From: Alcaligenaceae bacterium | Lineage (GTDB): Bacteria > Pseudomonadota > Gammaproteobacteria > Burkholderiales > Burkholderiaceae_B | DNA: 64,000 bases | Direction of reading: 5' to 3' | Assembly: GCA_947380655.1 (NCBI GenBank) | Contig: CANCRX010000001.1 | Span: forward strand, 1-64,000 | In this document: positions 35,263 through 45,000 of the stretch, one piece after another | How the letters are laid out: each line of letters starts with the position of its first letter | How positions within the stretch are numbered: position 1 is the stretch's first letter | Notes under the pieces: generated by a model | The model's input: only the letters and a program-made list of their open reading frames with translations | Database searches by the model: none | What the model was told of the DNA's origin: nothing | Position numbers and translations under genes: made by a program

Positions 35263-36393
35263 ATGACTGATTCTGCAGATTTCATCGTAATCGGTGCTGG
35301 GATTGCGGGTGCCTCGGTGGCGTATTGGTTAGCCTCGCATGGCAAGGTTGTTGTGCTTGAGCGGGAGTCGCAACCAGGCTATCACTCGACGGGACGGTCC
35401 GCGGCTCTGTATATGGCGAGCTATGGAGCAGAGCAGGTGCGAGCCTTGACGCTTGCGAGCCGTTCATTTTTTAATTCTCCACCGACTGGTTTTACAGAAA
35501 CTCCTTTGCTATCGCCTCGCGGGGCTTTGATGGTTGCGGGGCCCGAGCAGCTCCAAAATCTTGAAGATCACTGGACCGTCTTGCAGGCAATGAATACGGG
35601 AGCAAAACGTTTGTCGGTTGACGAGGCTTGTGCGCTTGTTCCGGCACTTCGTCCAGATACGATCGTGGCCGCCTTACTCGAACCAGATGCAAGCGATATG
35701 GATGTGCATGCGATTCATCAAGGTTTTTTGCGCGGACTTAAAAAAAATAATGGAGAGATCCATACTAATGCACACGTGGTGGGATTGTTGCAGGAGGCCG
35801 AGGAGTGGATCGTTCAAACACAAAACCATACCTGGCGAGCACCTGTTGTCATTAATGCCGCCGGGGCTTGGGCTGATCAGATCGGTGCGTTGGCGGGAGC
35901 GCAAAAAATTGGTTTACAGCCTTGCCGACGTTCGGCCTTTACCTTTAAACCAGAGTTCGATGGGGATTTTAGTCAATGGCCGATGACGTATGGGGCAAGT
36001 GAAGACTGGTATATCAAGCCCGATGCAGGGATGATGCTTGGCTCACCCGCTAATGCTGACCCTGTAGAACCACATGACGTTTGTCCAGAGGAGTTGGATA
36101 TTGCCCTGGCAATCAGTCGCATTGAGGAAATGACTAAGCTCACGATTCGTAGGCCAGCTCATACTTGGGCAGGACTGCGTTCTTTTGTTGATGACCACGC
36201 CCTAGTGGGGGGCTATGATGCTCAAGCTAAGGGATTTTTCTGGGTGGCAGCTCAGGGAGGCTATGGTATTCAGACTTCCCCTGCCATGGGAGAGGCCTGT
36301 GCGAGTCTGGTCCGAGGCTTAGGAATTCCCCAGCACATTGCTGCATGGGGGCTGAGTGAAGAAATGCTCTCACCCGCTCGATTGATTAAATAA
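35263..36393 (+). CDS. FAD-dependent oxidoreductase, D-arginine dehydrogenase (DauA)-like
   Basis: A 376-residue DAO-family flavoenzyme. The N-terminus VIGAGIAGASVAYWLASHG, then LERESQPGYHSTGRSAALY, closely follows the Pseudomonas DauA pattern. A C-terminal FAD-contact segment FFWVAAQGGYGIQTSPAMGE is present. DauA oxidises D-amino acids, with preference for basic ones, to keto acids and ammonia. It lies 6 bases after the beta-helix gene and 14 bases before a TctC receptor, suggesting co-transcription. The exact substrate is inferred. Confidence 0.9.
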   Translation: MTDSADFIVIGAGIAGASVAYWLASHGKVVVLERESQPGYHSTGRSAALYMASYGAEQVRALTLASRSFFNSPPTGFTETPLLSPRGALMVAGPEQLQNLEDHWTVLQAMNTGAKRLSVDEACALVPALRPDTIVAALLEPDASDMDVHAIHQGFLRGLKKNNGEIHTNAHVVGLLQEAEEWIVQTQNHTWRAPVVINAAGAWADQIGALAGAQKIGLQPCRRSAFTFKPEFDGDFSQWPMTYGASEDWYIKPDAGMMLGSPANADPVEPHDVCPEELDIALAISRIEEMTKLTIRRPAHTWAGLRSFVDDHALVGGYDAQAKGFFWVAAQGGYGIQTSPAMGEACASLVRGLGIPQHIAAWGLSEEMLSPARLIK

Positions 36394-36407
36394 TTCAGGA
36401 TAAGAAA

Positions 36408-37406
36408 TTGAAAAAACAATCTGTGTTGCTTCGTCACATTCGTCAGACTGCCATGTCGCTAGTTATTGTGAGTTTTGCTGCGCTGTTCAGCGCGCCATCC
36501 CATGCAGCTTTTCCGGAAAAGTCTATCACTTTGATCGTGCCTTATCCTGCTGGCGGTGCAACGGATACGATAGCCCGAAAACTCCAAGAGCCCTTATCTA
36601 AAATTCTCGGTCAAGTTGTCTTGATCGATAATAAACCTGGGGCAGGGACTGCAATCGGTGCGGCGCTTGTGGCTAAAAGCCAGGCGGATGGTTACACATT
36701 ACTGATTTCATCTAATACAACGTTTACCGTCAACCCCGCTTTAAAAGATAATCTTCAATACGATGCCATTAAAAGTTTTGAAGGAATCGGAGTCGTTGGG
36801 ACCTCACCACTCGTGCTGCTTGCTAACCCGAAATTAGAAGCCAACACCGTAAAAGAGCTTGTTGCGTTAGCAAAAAAAGAGCCTGGAAAATTATCCATTG
36901 GTTCCTTTGGGAACGGCACGACGTCTCACCTCGCAGCTGAAATGTTCAAGATTATGGCGGGCGTGGATATTGTTCATGTTCCTTACAAGGGAAGCGCGCC
37001 AGCGATGACGGATTTAATTGGAGGACAGATTCCGCTGACCTTTGATACGAATGTTGCCGCGATGCCGGTCATTGCTTCAGGCAAGGTCAAAGCGCTTGGT
37101 ATTGCCTCCAAAACCCCCAGCGCCCAGATGCCGACGATACCTGCTATCGCCCAGTCTGGGTACCCTGAGTTTGAAATGGTTCCGTGGGTGGTGATTGTTG
37201 CGCCGCGTGGCTTACCCGCAGAAGTTCAGGTCAAATTGAGTTTAGCTTTAGAGACAGCAATAAAGGATCCGGCTGTTCGCGCAGAGTTAATCAAGGTAGG
37301 ACTCGACGTTGAGTTCGAGCCCGGTTCCTCCTACGACACGCGCGTTGCAAAAGAACTGCCGTTATTAAAAACTTACGTTAAGCAGGCCAATATCCCTTCA
37401 GAGTAA
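36408..37406 (+). CDS. TctC/Bug-family periplasmic substrate-binding protein
   Basis: A 332-residue receptor with a TTG start after AGGA; a signal peptide beginning MKKQSVLLRH ends near PSHAA. The mature start FPEKSITLIVPYPAGGATD, NKPGAGTAIGAALVAK and HVPYKGSAPAMTDLIGGQ are Bug signatures. No TctAB genes are near. It may bind an acid linked to the adjacent DauA-like enzyme. The gene ends 1 base before the convergent nitroreductase gene. Confidence 0.92.
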   Translation: MKKQSVLLRHIRQTAMSLVIVSFAALFSAPSHAAFPEKSITLIVPYPAGGATDTIARKLQEPLSKILGQVVLIDNKPGAGTAIGAALVAKSQADGYTLLISSNTTFTVNPALKDNLQYDAIKSFEGIGVVGTSPLVLLANPKLEANTVKELVALAKKEPGKLSIGSFGNGTTSHLAAEMFKIMAGVDIVHVPYKGSAPAMTDLIGGQIPLTFDTNVAAMPVIASGKVKALGIASKTPSAQMPTIPAIAQSGYPEFEMVPWVVIVAPRGLPAEVQVKLSLALETAIKDPAVRAELIKVGLDVEFEPGSSYDTRVAKELPLLKTYVKQANIPSE

Positions 37407-37407
37407 G

Positions 37408-38067
37408 TCAATACCAACGTGTAAAGGTATCGATGCTTTCTCGGGCGCTATGGTAAGAATTGAGTGGCGCATCGTCATCTGGATAACCCAGCGACATTCC
37501 GACCATCAGTTTCTTATTTTCTGAGATATTCAGGCAGCCACGAATCGCGTCAGGATAGTTTGCAAGCGAGGCTTGCATGCATGTACCCAACCCTAGGCCA
37601 TGGGCGGCTAAGGCGACACTTTGAATGAAAATGCCAATGTCCATGGTTGACCATTCACCGAGAGACTTGTCCATAAAGAAAAACATGGTGCATGGCGCAT
37701 TAAAAAACTTGAAATTAGAAAGTCTCATTTCTTCGCGAAGCGCTACATCATCGCGTCCAATCCCTAGCGCTTCAAATCGCTTTGCCCCGTGAATTCTGGT
37801 GCGTTCTTCAATGGCATCAGGATACGATTTTGGGTAGGGCATGTCAGAATGGCCGGGTGTACCCGCTGCAGCCAGGTCATACACAATTTTGGATAGCTCG
37901 GCTTGTTTGGCGCCAGTCACAACAGCGACTTCCCAGGGCTGGGAATTTTTGAAAGATGGACTGCGGTTGGCGGCTTCTAGAATTTTCCGTATGGTCTCTT
38001 GCGATACAGGTTTCGCTGTAAACCCTCTGATGCTACGACGGCTTTCAATACCTTCAAATAATTCCAT
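37408..38067 (-). CDS. Nitroreductase family protein
   Basis: A 219-residue flavoprotein. MELFEGIESRRSIRGFTAKPVS is the family start with the FMN-binding SRRSIR, followed by PSFKNSQPWEVAVVTG and AAHGLGLGTCMQASLANYPD. Such enzymes reduce nitro compounds, quinones or flavins with NAD(P)H as dimers. ATG at 38067 with CCGGAGA upstream is chosen; an in-frame extension to 38139 lacks support. It is divergent from the class II aldolase gene. Confidence 0.92.
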   Translation of the reverse strand: MELFEGIESRRSIRGFTAKPVSQETIRKILEAANRSPSFKNSQPWEVAVVTGAKQAELSKIVYDLAAAGTPGHSDMPYPKSYPDAIEERTRIHGAKRFEALGIGRDDVALREEMRLSNFKFFNAPCTMFFFMDKSLGEWSTMDIGIFIQSVALAAHGLGLGTCMQASLANYPDAIRGCLNISENKKLMVGMSLGYPDDDAPLNSYHSARESIDTFTRWY

Positions 38068-38300
38068 GATGTCTCCGGACGATATGTAATGCGCTAGAAC
38101 GCATACTTGGTTCAATACAAGGCGATTGACGATTGACAATACTTGTATACGAAAAAATCATCGTTAAACAAGATGTTTATTCAGTATTGCGTTGCAACAA
38201 AGCGCGATTGAAAAAGTTCGTTCAATGAAACTTAATAAAAATGTTATTTTTAAAAAAGTGAACCGTAATTATTTATATTCCAGCCTCAAGGAAACCGCGC

Positions 38301-39101
38301 ATGAATACCTCAACAATCAATATGAAAGCAACGACACCGATCCAGGCAGGAACCATCAAAAGTCGTGTGAGCGAGGCTGAATGGAATACCCGAGTTGAGC
38401 TAGCGGCTTGTTATCGACTTGTTTCACTCTATGGCATGACCGATATGATTGCGAATCATATTTCAGCTATGGTGCCAGGAGAGCCTAATCATTATCTGAT
38501 TAATCCTTATGGCATGTTGTATGACGAAATTACTGCGTCTTCATTAATCAAGATCGATATCGATGGCAATATTGTGGATCGTCCTAATGATGATTACGGT
38601 ATTAATCGCACAGGCTTTGTGATTCATAGCGCGATTCATTCTGTCCGCCCAGATGCCGCTTGCGTCATACATACCCATTCGCGCGCGGGTATGGCGCTCT
38701 CAACACTTAAGTGTGGTTTGTTACCCCTGACTCAAACAGCTACACGCTTTGCTAAAGTGGCCTATCACCATTTTCAAGGTATCTCGGTTGATTTGTCCGA
38801 GCAAAAGAGTCTGCAAGATGACTTGGGTGATGCCGAAGTGATGGTGTTGCATAACCACGGACTTCTTGCCTTAGGCCCCTCTATAGCTGAAGCCTTTAAT
38901 AATATTTACCGACTTGAGGTCGCTTGTAAGGTTCAGGTTGATGCAATGGCATGCAATGCTGAACTCATCATTCCCTCCGCAGATATTGTCGCTAAAGCGA
39001 ATGCTCAATGGAATCCAAGCGTAACCAGACGCTATGGGATCCTGGAGTGGCCTGCGATCCTGCGTCAGCTTGATCGAGTAAGTCAGACGTATAAAGACTG
39101 A
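38301..39101 (+). CDS. Class II aldolase/adducin domain protein
   Basis: A 266-residue zinc enzyme of the fuculose-phosphate aldolase/adducin family. Zinc ligands are visible in CVIHTHSRAG (His124, His126) and MVLHNHGLLALG (His184). SLYGMTDMIANHISAMVPG and LINPYGMLYDEITASSL are typical of the group without sugar-phosphate specificity. AAGGAAA precedes the ATG. It is followed after 3 bases by a 2-hydroxyacid dehydrogenase gene, so the two may split or reduce one hydroxy or keto acid. Confidence 0.9.
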   Translation: MNTSTINMKATTPIQAGTIKSRVSEAEWNTRVELAACYRLVSLYGMTDMIANHISAMVPGEPNHYLINPYGMLYDEITASSLIKIDIDGNIVDRPNDDYGINRTGFVIHSAIHSVRPDAACVIHTHSRAGMALSTLKCGLLPLTQTATRFAKVAYHHFQGISVDLSEQKSLQDDLGDAEVMVLHNHGLLALGPSIAEAFNNIYRLEVACKVQVDAMACNAELIIPSADIVAKANAQWNPSVTRRYGILEWPAILRQLDRVSQTYKD

Positions 39102-39104
39102 AAC

Positions 39105-40055
39105 ATGAAACAAGCAATCAAGCCTGAAGTCATCGTCTCTTTTCCAGTAGAAGCCTTTGCGCTGCAGGCACTGAGTGAGCATTACACGGTTCATCATGTG
39201 CCTGTGATTGCTGAGCGGCAAGCGCTCGTTGATCGCGTGGGTGACAGGATTGTTGCTGTCATTACCAATGGTTCGTCTGGTTGGCCGGGTGAACTGATGC
39301 GTCAGTTACCTCAGCTCAAAATCGTTGCTGCTTTTGGTGCAGGTTACGAAAATATTGATGTGGTAAGTGCTAGAGAACTAGGTATAGCCGTGGTCCATGG
39401 TCGTGGCACCAACACCATTAGCGTTGCTGACCATGCGTTAGCGTTGTTATTTGCGATTGTGCGAGATATCGTTCAATCAGAACAAGGGCTGCGACAGGGT
39501 GGCTGGAAGGGTATCCGTAGTCCGCGCCCTGACATTTCAGGTCGAAGACTTGGGATTTTCGGAATGGGGGCGATCGGCCGCGCGATCGCAAAGCGTGCCG
39601 AAGCATTCGATATGCAGATTTTTTATCACAATCGCAAAGAGGATGCTGCGAGTCCCTACTGTTACGTCCCCAGCCTCGTTTCACTTGCACAGCAGGTTGA
39701 TTTTCTAGTTTGTGCCGCACCGGGTGGTGCTGCAACGTTTCATTTTGTGAATGCCGAAGTTTTACATGCGCTGGGTCCTGCAGGCTATCTGGTTAATGTT
39801 GGACGGGGTAGCGTAGTGGATACGCAGGCGTTGGCGAAATGCCTGTCCGATAAGGTGATTGCTGGGGCAGCTTTAGATGTGTTTGAGGGTGAACCCAAGC
39901 TGCCCGATATGTTGAAAGATGTGCCAAATTTGATTGTTACCCCTCACATTGCTGGATTTTCACCGGATTCTTTTGCTGCTTATCTCAAATCCGTGATTGA
40001 TAATATCGATGCATGTTTGACTGGCGCCCCGTTAATTAGCGAAATACCGCAATGA
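39105..40055 (+). CDS. D-isomer 2-hydroxyacid dehydrogenase (glyoxylate/hydroxypyruvate reductase type)
   Basis: 316 residues. The NAD(P)-binding GIFGMGAIGRAIAKRAEAF lies at about 150-168, and the catalytic triad is present: Arg234 in VNVGRGSVVD, Glu263 in VFEGEPKLP and His281 in VTPHIAGFSPDS. It reduces 2-keto acids to D-hydroxy acids or the reverse in the cytoplasm. It forms a two-gene operon with the class II aldolase. Its last codons lie inside a short tandem repeat. Confidence 0.93.
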   Translation: MKQAIKPEVIVSFPVEAFALQALSEHYTVHHVPVIAERQALVDRVGDRIVAVITNGSSGWPGELMRQLPQLKIVAAFGAGYENIDVVSARELGIAVVHGRGTNTISVADHALALLFAIVRDIVQSEQGLRQGGWKGIRSPRPDISGRRLGIFGMGAIGRAIAKRAEAFDMQIFYHNRKEDAASPYCYVPSLVSLAQQVDFLVCAAPGGAATFHFVNAEVLHALGPAGYLVNVGRGSVVDTQALAKCLSDKVIAGAALDVFEGEPKLPDMLKDVPNLIVTPHIAGFSPDSFAAYLKSVIDNIDACLTGAPLISEIPQ

Positions 40056-40084
40056 GGCTGACAAAATACCGCAATGAAGTTGAC
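40042..40084 (+). repeat. Two-copy 22-bp tandem repeat over a gene end
   Basis: AAATACCGCAATGAGGCTGAC (40042-40062) and AAATACCGCAATGAAGTTGAC (40064-40084) differ at two positions. The first copy includes the last codons and stop of the 2-hydroxyacid dehydrogenase gene. It looks like a slippage duplication of the 3' end. Confidence 0.8.
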
Positions 40085-40266
40085 GTAATTAAACTTACTT
40101 TTTTATATAACTAAAGTTAAGTTTTTGAAGGCCGTATTTAAAAAATAGCGTGTTGCGGCGACAATTCAACGCAATTAATTGAATAACCCGTCAAATTAGT
40201 TCTCATTTCGGTGCATTCAGGGACATAATCAGATCTCATCTTTTTCACAATTCGGATCTCGGATAT

Positions 40267-42252
40267 ATGTTGTCCCGACGCTCAGTCATCCTTATTGTTT
40301 CTGTGCTGGCAGCAATCATCATCGTACTCAGCGGGGTGATTAATGCCTACACGCGGCACGAAACCGCTCAGCAAAGTTGGTCAGAGCAACTTTCTCGTTC
40401 CACTCTTTTATTGTCACAACATGTTTCGCAATCGATGTTTGCCGGCGAATCGGTTGTTGCAGGATTATTGGGTTTTTCCGACAGCGGATTATTGAAAGAT
40501 GAGAGCGCGTATACAACCCGGATACTAGGAATTGATTTTAAAAAAGTTCTGGATGCTGATCCATTTCATAATCCCGCTTTAGCAGGCGCTGCATTTTTTT
40601 CAAAAGCGGGCGATTTACTCCTAGGATCATCTAATCACGAGTGGTCCAGTCAGGCTGGAGTGATTAAAAACTTTTTGGCACAGCAAACTACACCTCAACC
40701 TGAGCAGACCTTCATTTCCGATCCAGTTAAAAATATAAATTCAGGTAGCTGGCATTTTTATATGATGCGTCCTGTAATCAGCATGCAAGGTGAAATGCTC
40801 GGTTTCGTGATGGTTGCGATCTCTGTCAAAACATTCACCGACTTTTATGAAAATGTTGGATATAACTTAGGTGAGGGAGCCTCCGTTTCACTTTACAGAG
40901 AAGACTTCATGCTGATGGCAAGATGGCCACATGCCGACAACATACTTGGTCGGGTCAACGTGTCTAGTGCGACGCATGAGATCATCAGTGTTAAAAAACT
41001 TAAAAGTGCTGTCATTATCACTGACTCGCCTAGGATGACTGTTGGAGATGTCAGCCAGCTGCGCATGACGGCCTCCCGTGTTGTTGATCACTTTCCCTTT
41101 ATCTTGACCTTGGTTGTGACTCGCGACCTTTACCTAAAAGAGTGGGATAAAGTGGTGATGGGTATTGCGATGAGAGTGGTGCTTGCACTGACATTATTAC
41201 TAGCGGGTACAAGCTGGTTATTGAGATCTGATGAGCGAGTAAGAAAAGAACTTGTGGAGCGCAAAGCTGCTCAGGATATGCTGAGAGCCGCTCACGAACA
41301 GCTTGAAATGAGAGTAGAGGAGCGGACTGCCGAGCTCAGGACAGAAGTCGCTGAAAGAATGAGGATTGAAAAGGAGCTTATCGCTGCCAACGCGTTGACC
41401 GCATCCGTTTCGCATCAGGCCGGTATGGCAGAAGTCGCAAATAGCGTTCTGCATAATGTCGGCAATGTACTGACAAGTGTGAATGTATCGGTCACGCTGA
41501 TTAATGAGCAGTTACGTACTACTTCGTTGAAAGACTTCCCCAAAGCCGCTGACTTACTTAATGGTCATCAGTCGTCATTGGCTAGCTATCTCACTGAGGA
41601 TGTTCAAGGGAAAAAATTACCCTTGTTCCTTGCGCTGTTGGCTCGCCAGTGGGAAAGCGAGCATCAAATGATGCTTTCAGAAACAAAACAGTTGGTTAGT
41701 AGTATTCAGCACATTAAAGAAATTATCAGCCGGCAGCAAACGATTAGTGGGCAAGGTGGATTGACCGAGTCAGTGTCTTTGAAGAGTGCCTTGCGAGACG
41801 CATTGATTTTGCATGCGGTGAGTCTCAGTGAGCATATGATCGAGGTGCGAGAGGAAGGTGACCCCGAACTGATTTGGATTGGTGATCGTATTAAGCTGAT
41901 GCAGATACTGCTCAATCTGATCATTAATGCTCAGGAAGCCATGTCACAGAATACGGGCCCGCGTATCATGCAGCTTCGTACCTGGTCGATTGATGCGAGT
42001 CACCTCAGTATTTCAGTTTCAGATAATGGAATTGGCATGAGTGAGGATACGTTGAGAAATATTTTCAACTATGGCTTCACTACGAAAAAAGATGGTCATG
42101 GTTTTGGATTGCATGCCAGTGCTGTCGCGGCGCAACAAATGGGCGGAAAGCTTGATGTGTATAGCCCTGGTCCTGGTTTAGGCACTACCTTTACGTTATT
42201 GCTCGTTTCTCAACTCTCCGCAGCGCCCTCAACCTCAGAGTCGAGTGTATAA
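40267..42252 (+). CDS. Membrane sensor histidine kinase with atypical HNVGN H-box
   Basis: 661 residues. Helix 1 (about 7-27) and helix 2 (about 296-318) enclose a 265-residue periplasmic region with PDC/dCache character, including [21 protein letters not shown] coiled coil (322-385) leads to a phospho-acceptor segment [18 protein letters not shown] with His396, unlike the common HExxxP box. The ATPase domain is standard: [13 protein letters not shown] (N-box), [11 protein letters not shown] and [14 protein letters not shown]. It begins an operon with a REC-GGDEF-EAL regulator 2 bases downstream, its obvious partner. The ligand is unknown, but receptors and a sensor-linked carrier follow in the same cluster. 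Confidence 0.92.
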   Translation: MLSRRSVILIVSVLAAIIIVLSGVINAYTRHETAQQSWSEQLSRSTLLLSQHVSQSMFAGESVVAGLLGFSDSGLLKDESAYTTRILGIDFKKVLDADPFHNPALAGAAFFSKAGDLLLGSSNHEWSSQAGVIKNFLAQQTTPQPEQTFISDPVKNINSGSWHFYMMRPVISMQGEMLGFVMVAISVKTFTDFYENVGYNLGEGASVSLYREDFMLMARWPHADNILGRVNVSSATHEIISVKKLKSAVIITDSPRMTVGDVSQLRMTASRVVDHFPFILTLVVTRDLYLKEWDKVVMGIAMRVVLALTLLLAGTSWLLRSDERVRKELVERKAAQDMLRAAHEQLEMRVEERTAELRTEVAERMRIEKELIAANALTASVSHQAGMAEVANSVLHNVGNVLTSVNVSVTLINEQLRTTSLKDFPKAADLLNGHQSSLASYLTEDVQGKKLPLFLALLARQWESEHQMMLSETKQLVSSIQHIKEIISRQQTISGQGGLTESVSLKSALRDALILHAVSLSEHMIEVREEGDPELIWIGDRIKLMQILLNLIINAQEAMSQNTGPRIMQLRTWSIDASHLSISVSDNGIGMSEDTLRNIFNYGFTTKKDGHGFGLHASAVAAQQMGGKLDVYSPGPGLGTTFTLLLVSQLSAAPSTSESSV

Positions 42253-42254
42253 AT

Positions 42255-44117
42255 ATGACGATTAGTCAGAGCCCCCCTAGACGTGTTCTTGTTGTCGATG
42301 ACAATCCCGCGATTCACGAGGATTTTAAAAAGATCCTCTGTCCGGCTACTCGCGCTTCTGACGAGTTGAAAGCGGCTGCCGCGGACTTGTTTGGCAATGA
42401 CTCCACTGTGCAGAGCGATGCGCTCACCTACGAAATCGATTCGGCACTGAGTGGTCAGACAGGTGTATCAAAAGTAAAGGAGGCGCTCGAAAATAATCAG
42501 CCTTATCTTCTGGCTTTCATTGATATGAATATGCCTAATGGTTGGAACGGGATAGAGACGATCCAGCGAGTCTGGGACTTACAACCTACTCTACAAATCG
42601 TAATTTGTACTGCGTTTTCGGATTTTTCTTGGGAACAGATCCACGAGGGACTCGCTCACAGGGATAGGTATCTGATCCTTAAAAAACCATTCGACAATAT
42701 TGAGGTTCAGCAGTTAGCCCTCGCGCTGACAGGACGTGCTCTTTCAGAGCTCTCGCTGACTCGAAGCGATGAGATCAGAAAGCGGACAGAACAGGAAATT
42801 CAGAAACTGGCTTTCTCGGATCCCTTAACCGGTTTGCCTAATAGGCGGCAACTGATTGCACGTTTGAACACTACGATTCAGCACTGTCAGGAGCATCCGG
42901 AATATTGCGCACTGTTTTTTATTGATATTGACCATTTCAAGGATATTAATGATGCATTTGGTCATTCTTATGGCGATTTGATGGTCATTGAGATGGCAAA
43001 GCGCTTGAGTGAAATGACCAGTAATACGTGCGATGTTGCTCGTTTGGGGGGTGATGAGTTCGTCGTGCTCAGTAAAGGATTAGGTACGGATCTTGATATA
43101 GCGACAGTCAAAGCAAGCAATATTATTCTAGAGATTAAAGAAGAACTGCGGAAGCCCTATTTCATTCATGAAATTGAGAATCACATCACATTAAGTGTCG
43201 GTATATCTATTTTTGGTATGACGCCTGTGAGTGTGGAGACGTTGATGCAGCATGCTGATCTTGCTATGTATCAGGCTAAAACAGATGGCCGTAGTACATA
43301 TCGTTTTTTTGATCAGGAAATGGAGAGTGCTGCGCACGAGCGAAGTCTGATTGCCAGCGAGCTCAGACTGGCGATTGATCGGCACCAATTGACATTGCAT
43401 TACCATCCTCAAATTGATCATGACCGTGGCGTGGTCGGCGCTGAGGCATTACTGAGGTGGCAGCGGCCAGGCAAAGAGCAGATCTCGCCCGCAATTTTTA
43501 TACCGATTGCTGAGAGGACGGGTCAAATGTCACGCTTAGGTGATTGGGTGCTTGAGCAAGCATTTTTAGAGCTTGCTCGCTGGGCTGATTTGCCTCACAT
43601 GACAAATCTGATGATGTCCGTCAATGTCAGTCCTCAGCAATTTCAAGCGGCTGATTTCAACGAAAAAGTGCTCGGTGCATTAGCCAGAACGGGGGCGCCT
43701 GCCAATCGGTTAAAAATTGAAATTACCGAGAGCATGCTGATGAACGATCTGCCAAATATCAAACGCAAAATGCTGGAGTTGAAATCTTACGATATTCATT
43801 TTTCGATCGATGATTTTGGAACGGGATATTCATCACTAAGCTATCTGAAGCAACTTTCCCTGGATCAACTGAAGATCGACCAAAGTTTTGTGCAAGACTT
43901 AACAACGGGGAACAGTTCGGCGCACATTGCCGGAGCGATCTCAACTTTAGGCCGCTCTCTGGATATGGAGATTATCGCTGAAGGAGTTGAAACGAGCGCA
44001 CATCGTGATTTCTTGATCAAGATCGGATGTACAAATTTTCAAGGGTATTTTTATAGTCGACCGTTAAGTTCAAGAGATTTTGAGGCGTATGTGCTCAGTT
44101 ACCAGAAAGCTGAGTAA
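42255..44117 (+). CDS. Response regulator with REC, GGDEF and EAL domains
   Basis: A 620-residue cyclic-di-GMP enzyme. The receiver starts VLVVDDNPAIHEDF and has phospho-acceptor Asp90 in LAFIDMNMPNGWNG and Lys143 in LKKPFD. The GGDEF domain has RLGGDEF (263-269) intact but Asn257 where the inhibitory-site Arg would be. The EAL domain has GAEALLRW (396-402), DDFGTGYSSLSYLKQL and AEGVET, so phosphodiesterase activity is plausible too. The receiver has an insert (residues 30-80) seen in some regulators of this class. It lies 2 bases after the HNVGN kinase gene, giving a ligand to c-di-GMP route. Confidence 0.94.
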   Translation: MTISQSPPRRVLVVDDNPAIHEDFKKILCPATRASDELKAAAADLFGNDSTVQSDALTYEIDSALSGQTGVSKVKEALENNQPYLLAFIDMNMPNGWNGIETIQRVWDLQPTLQIVICTAFSDFSWEQIHEGLAHRDRYLILKKPFDNIEVQQLALALTGRALSELSLTRSDEIRKRTEQEIQKLAFSDPLTGLPNRRQLIARLNTTIQHCQEHPEYCALFFIDIDHFKDINDAFGHSYGDLMVIEMAKRLSEMTSNTCDVARLGGDEFVVLSKGLGTDLDIATVKASNIILEIKEELRKPYFIHEIENHITLSVGISIFGMTPVSVETLMQHADLAMYQAKTDGRSTYRFFDQEMESAAHERSLIASELRLAIDRHQLTLHYHPQIDHDRGVVGAEALLRWQRPGKEQISPAIFIPIAERTGQMSRLGDWVLEQAFLELARWADLPHMTNLMMSVNVSPQQFQAADFNEKVLGALARTGAPANRLKIEITESMLMNDLPNIKRKMLELKSYDIHFSIDDFGTGYSSLSYLKQLSLDQLKIDQSFVQDLTTGNSSAHIAGAISTLGRSLDMEIIAEGVETSAHRDFLIKIGCTNFQGYFYSRPLSSRDFEAYVLSYQKAE

Positions 44118-44232
44118 TTTCTAGACTGAACTCTGTGTGGAAATATTTAGTTTTCCCTATGGTTTACCCTTGAGAGGATAAAAAAAGATTAAACTGAGAC
44201 GGTTGTATTGATGACTGATTTATTTAGGTACA

Positions 44233-45000
44233 TTGGCCGAAAGACTTGTCAGGAATAAGGCGCACACGCACAAAATGTTTCAGAAACTGAAAATGGCCTC
44301 GGTCGCTATAGCAATTCTATTTTTTTTGCTAAGCCTGCTCGCTGTGCTGCAGTTCTATCGCTTTCAAAATCTTCTCTATGAGGTTAACTCTTCAAGGATT
44401 AGCGTGCCTGCGCAAGCACTCAAACGCGATGTAGAGCGTACCTTAGCGTTTGGCTTGTCGCTGCAGACCAACGTCCAGCTCAAGTCCATGCTTGATCAAG
44501 TGATTGAGCAGTACCCAAGTATCTTGTCGATCCAGCTGGTGGATACGATTGCCGACTCTGGAAATATCATGTGGGAGTCTGGTCCACCCATTGCCGATCC
44601 GATGAGTTTTGTTCGCGCCCAGCGCAGAGCGGGTAAACCAATGTGGTTTGACGCGAGCAGACCTGACAGCTTTATTCAGAGCTGGACCATCAAGGATCCG
44701 ATTGGTCAGGTTGTAGCGAACCTGACGCTCAGCGCAGATAAATCACAGGTCGTTGCCTTGCTTTCAGATGCACGCGCGAAACTTTTCCAGATTTGGTTAA
44801 TACTGTGCGTCGCAGTATTGCTCATATTGACTCCGATTCTTCTTTATTTATTTTCGAGACTTGACCAGATTATTTCTTCAGCTCAAGCGATTCTTCAGGG
44901 GAAAAGCGTCGAATCCCGAACATGGCAGAGCAGTGAAATTTGTGATCTTGCCACCCAGATTGTTGCTTCTGGCAATGCTACTGAAACCAAAAAAAGCTGA
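44233..45000 (+). CDS. Membrane protein with periplasmic sensor-like domain
   Basis: 255 residues from TTG (241 if ATG at 44275). Two membrane helices (about 22-44 and 186-210) flank a periplasmic region of about 140 residues with a Cache-like pattern, including KSMLDQVIEQYPSILSIQLVD and WTIKDPIGQVVANLTLS. A short cytoplasmic end follows (HAMP-like start RLDQIISSAQAILQG) with no output domain. Its stop overlaps the start of the sensor-MFS gene by one base. It looks like a stand-alone sensor half that could partner the similarly built N-terminus of that protein. Start uncertain; function unknown. Confidence 0.72.
   Translation: MAERLVRNKAHTHKMFQKLKMASVAIAILFFLLSLLAVLQFYRFQNLLYEVNSSRISVPAQALKRDVERTLAFGLSLQTNVQLKSMLDQVIEQYPSILSIQLVDTIADSGNIMWESGPPIADPMSFVRAQRRAGKPMWFDASRPDSFIQSWTIKDPIGQVVANLTLSADKSQVVALLSDARAKLFQIWLILCVAVLLILTPILLYLFSRLDQIISSAQAILQGKSVESRTWQSSEICDLATQIVASGNATETKKS

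Noticed and set aside
38192..38380. Small open frame overlapping the class II aldolase start
   Set aside because: Runs out of frame into a well-supported gene; no start signal and no similarity.
40172..40181. Palindrome CAATTAATTG upstream of the HNVGN kinase gene
   Set aside because: Only 10 bp and A/T-rich, so expected by chance in such a region.
44211..44258. 15-codon frame before the sensor-like gene (44233 on), considered as a leader peptide
   Set aside because: Short, with weak ribosome site and no codon pattern suggesting attenuation; overlap with the uncertain TTG start is probably chance.
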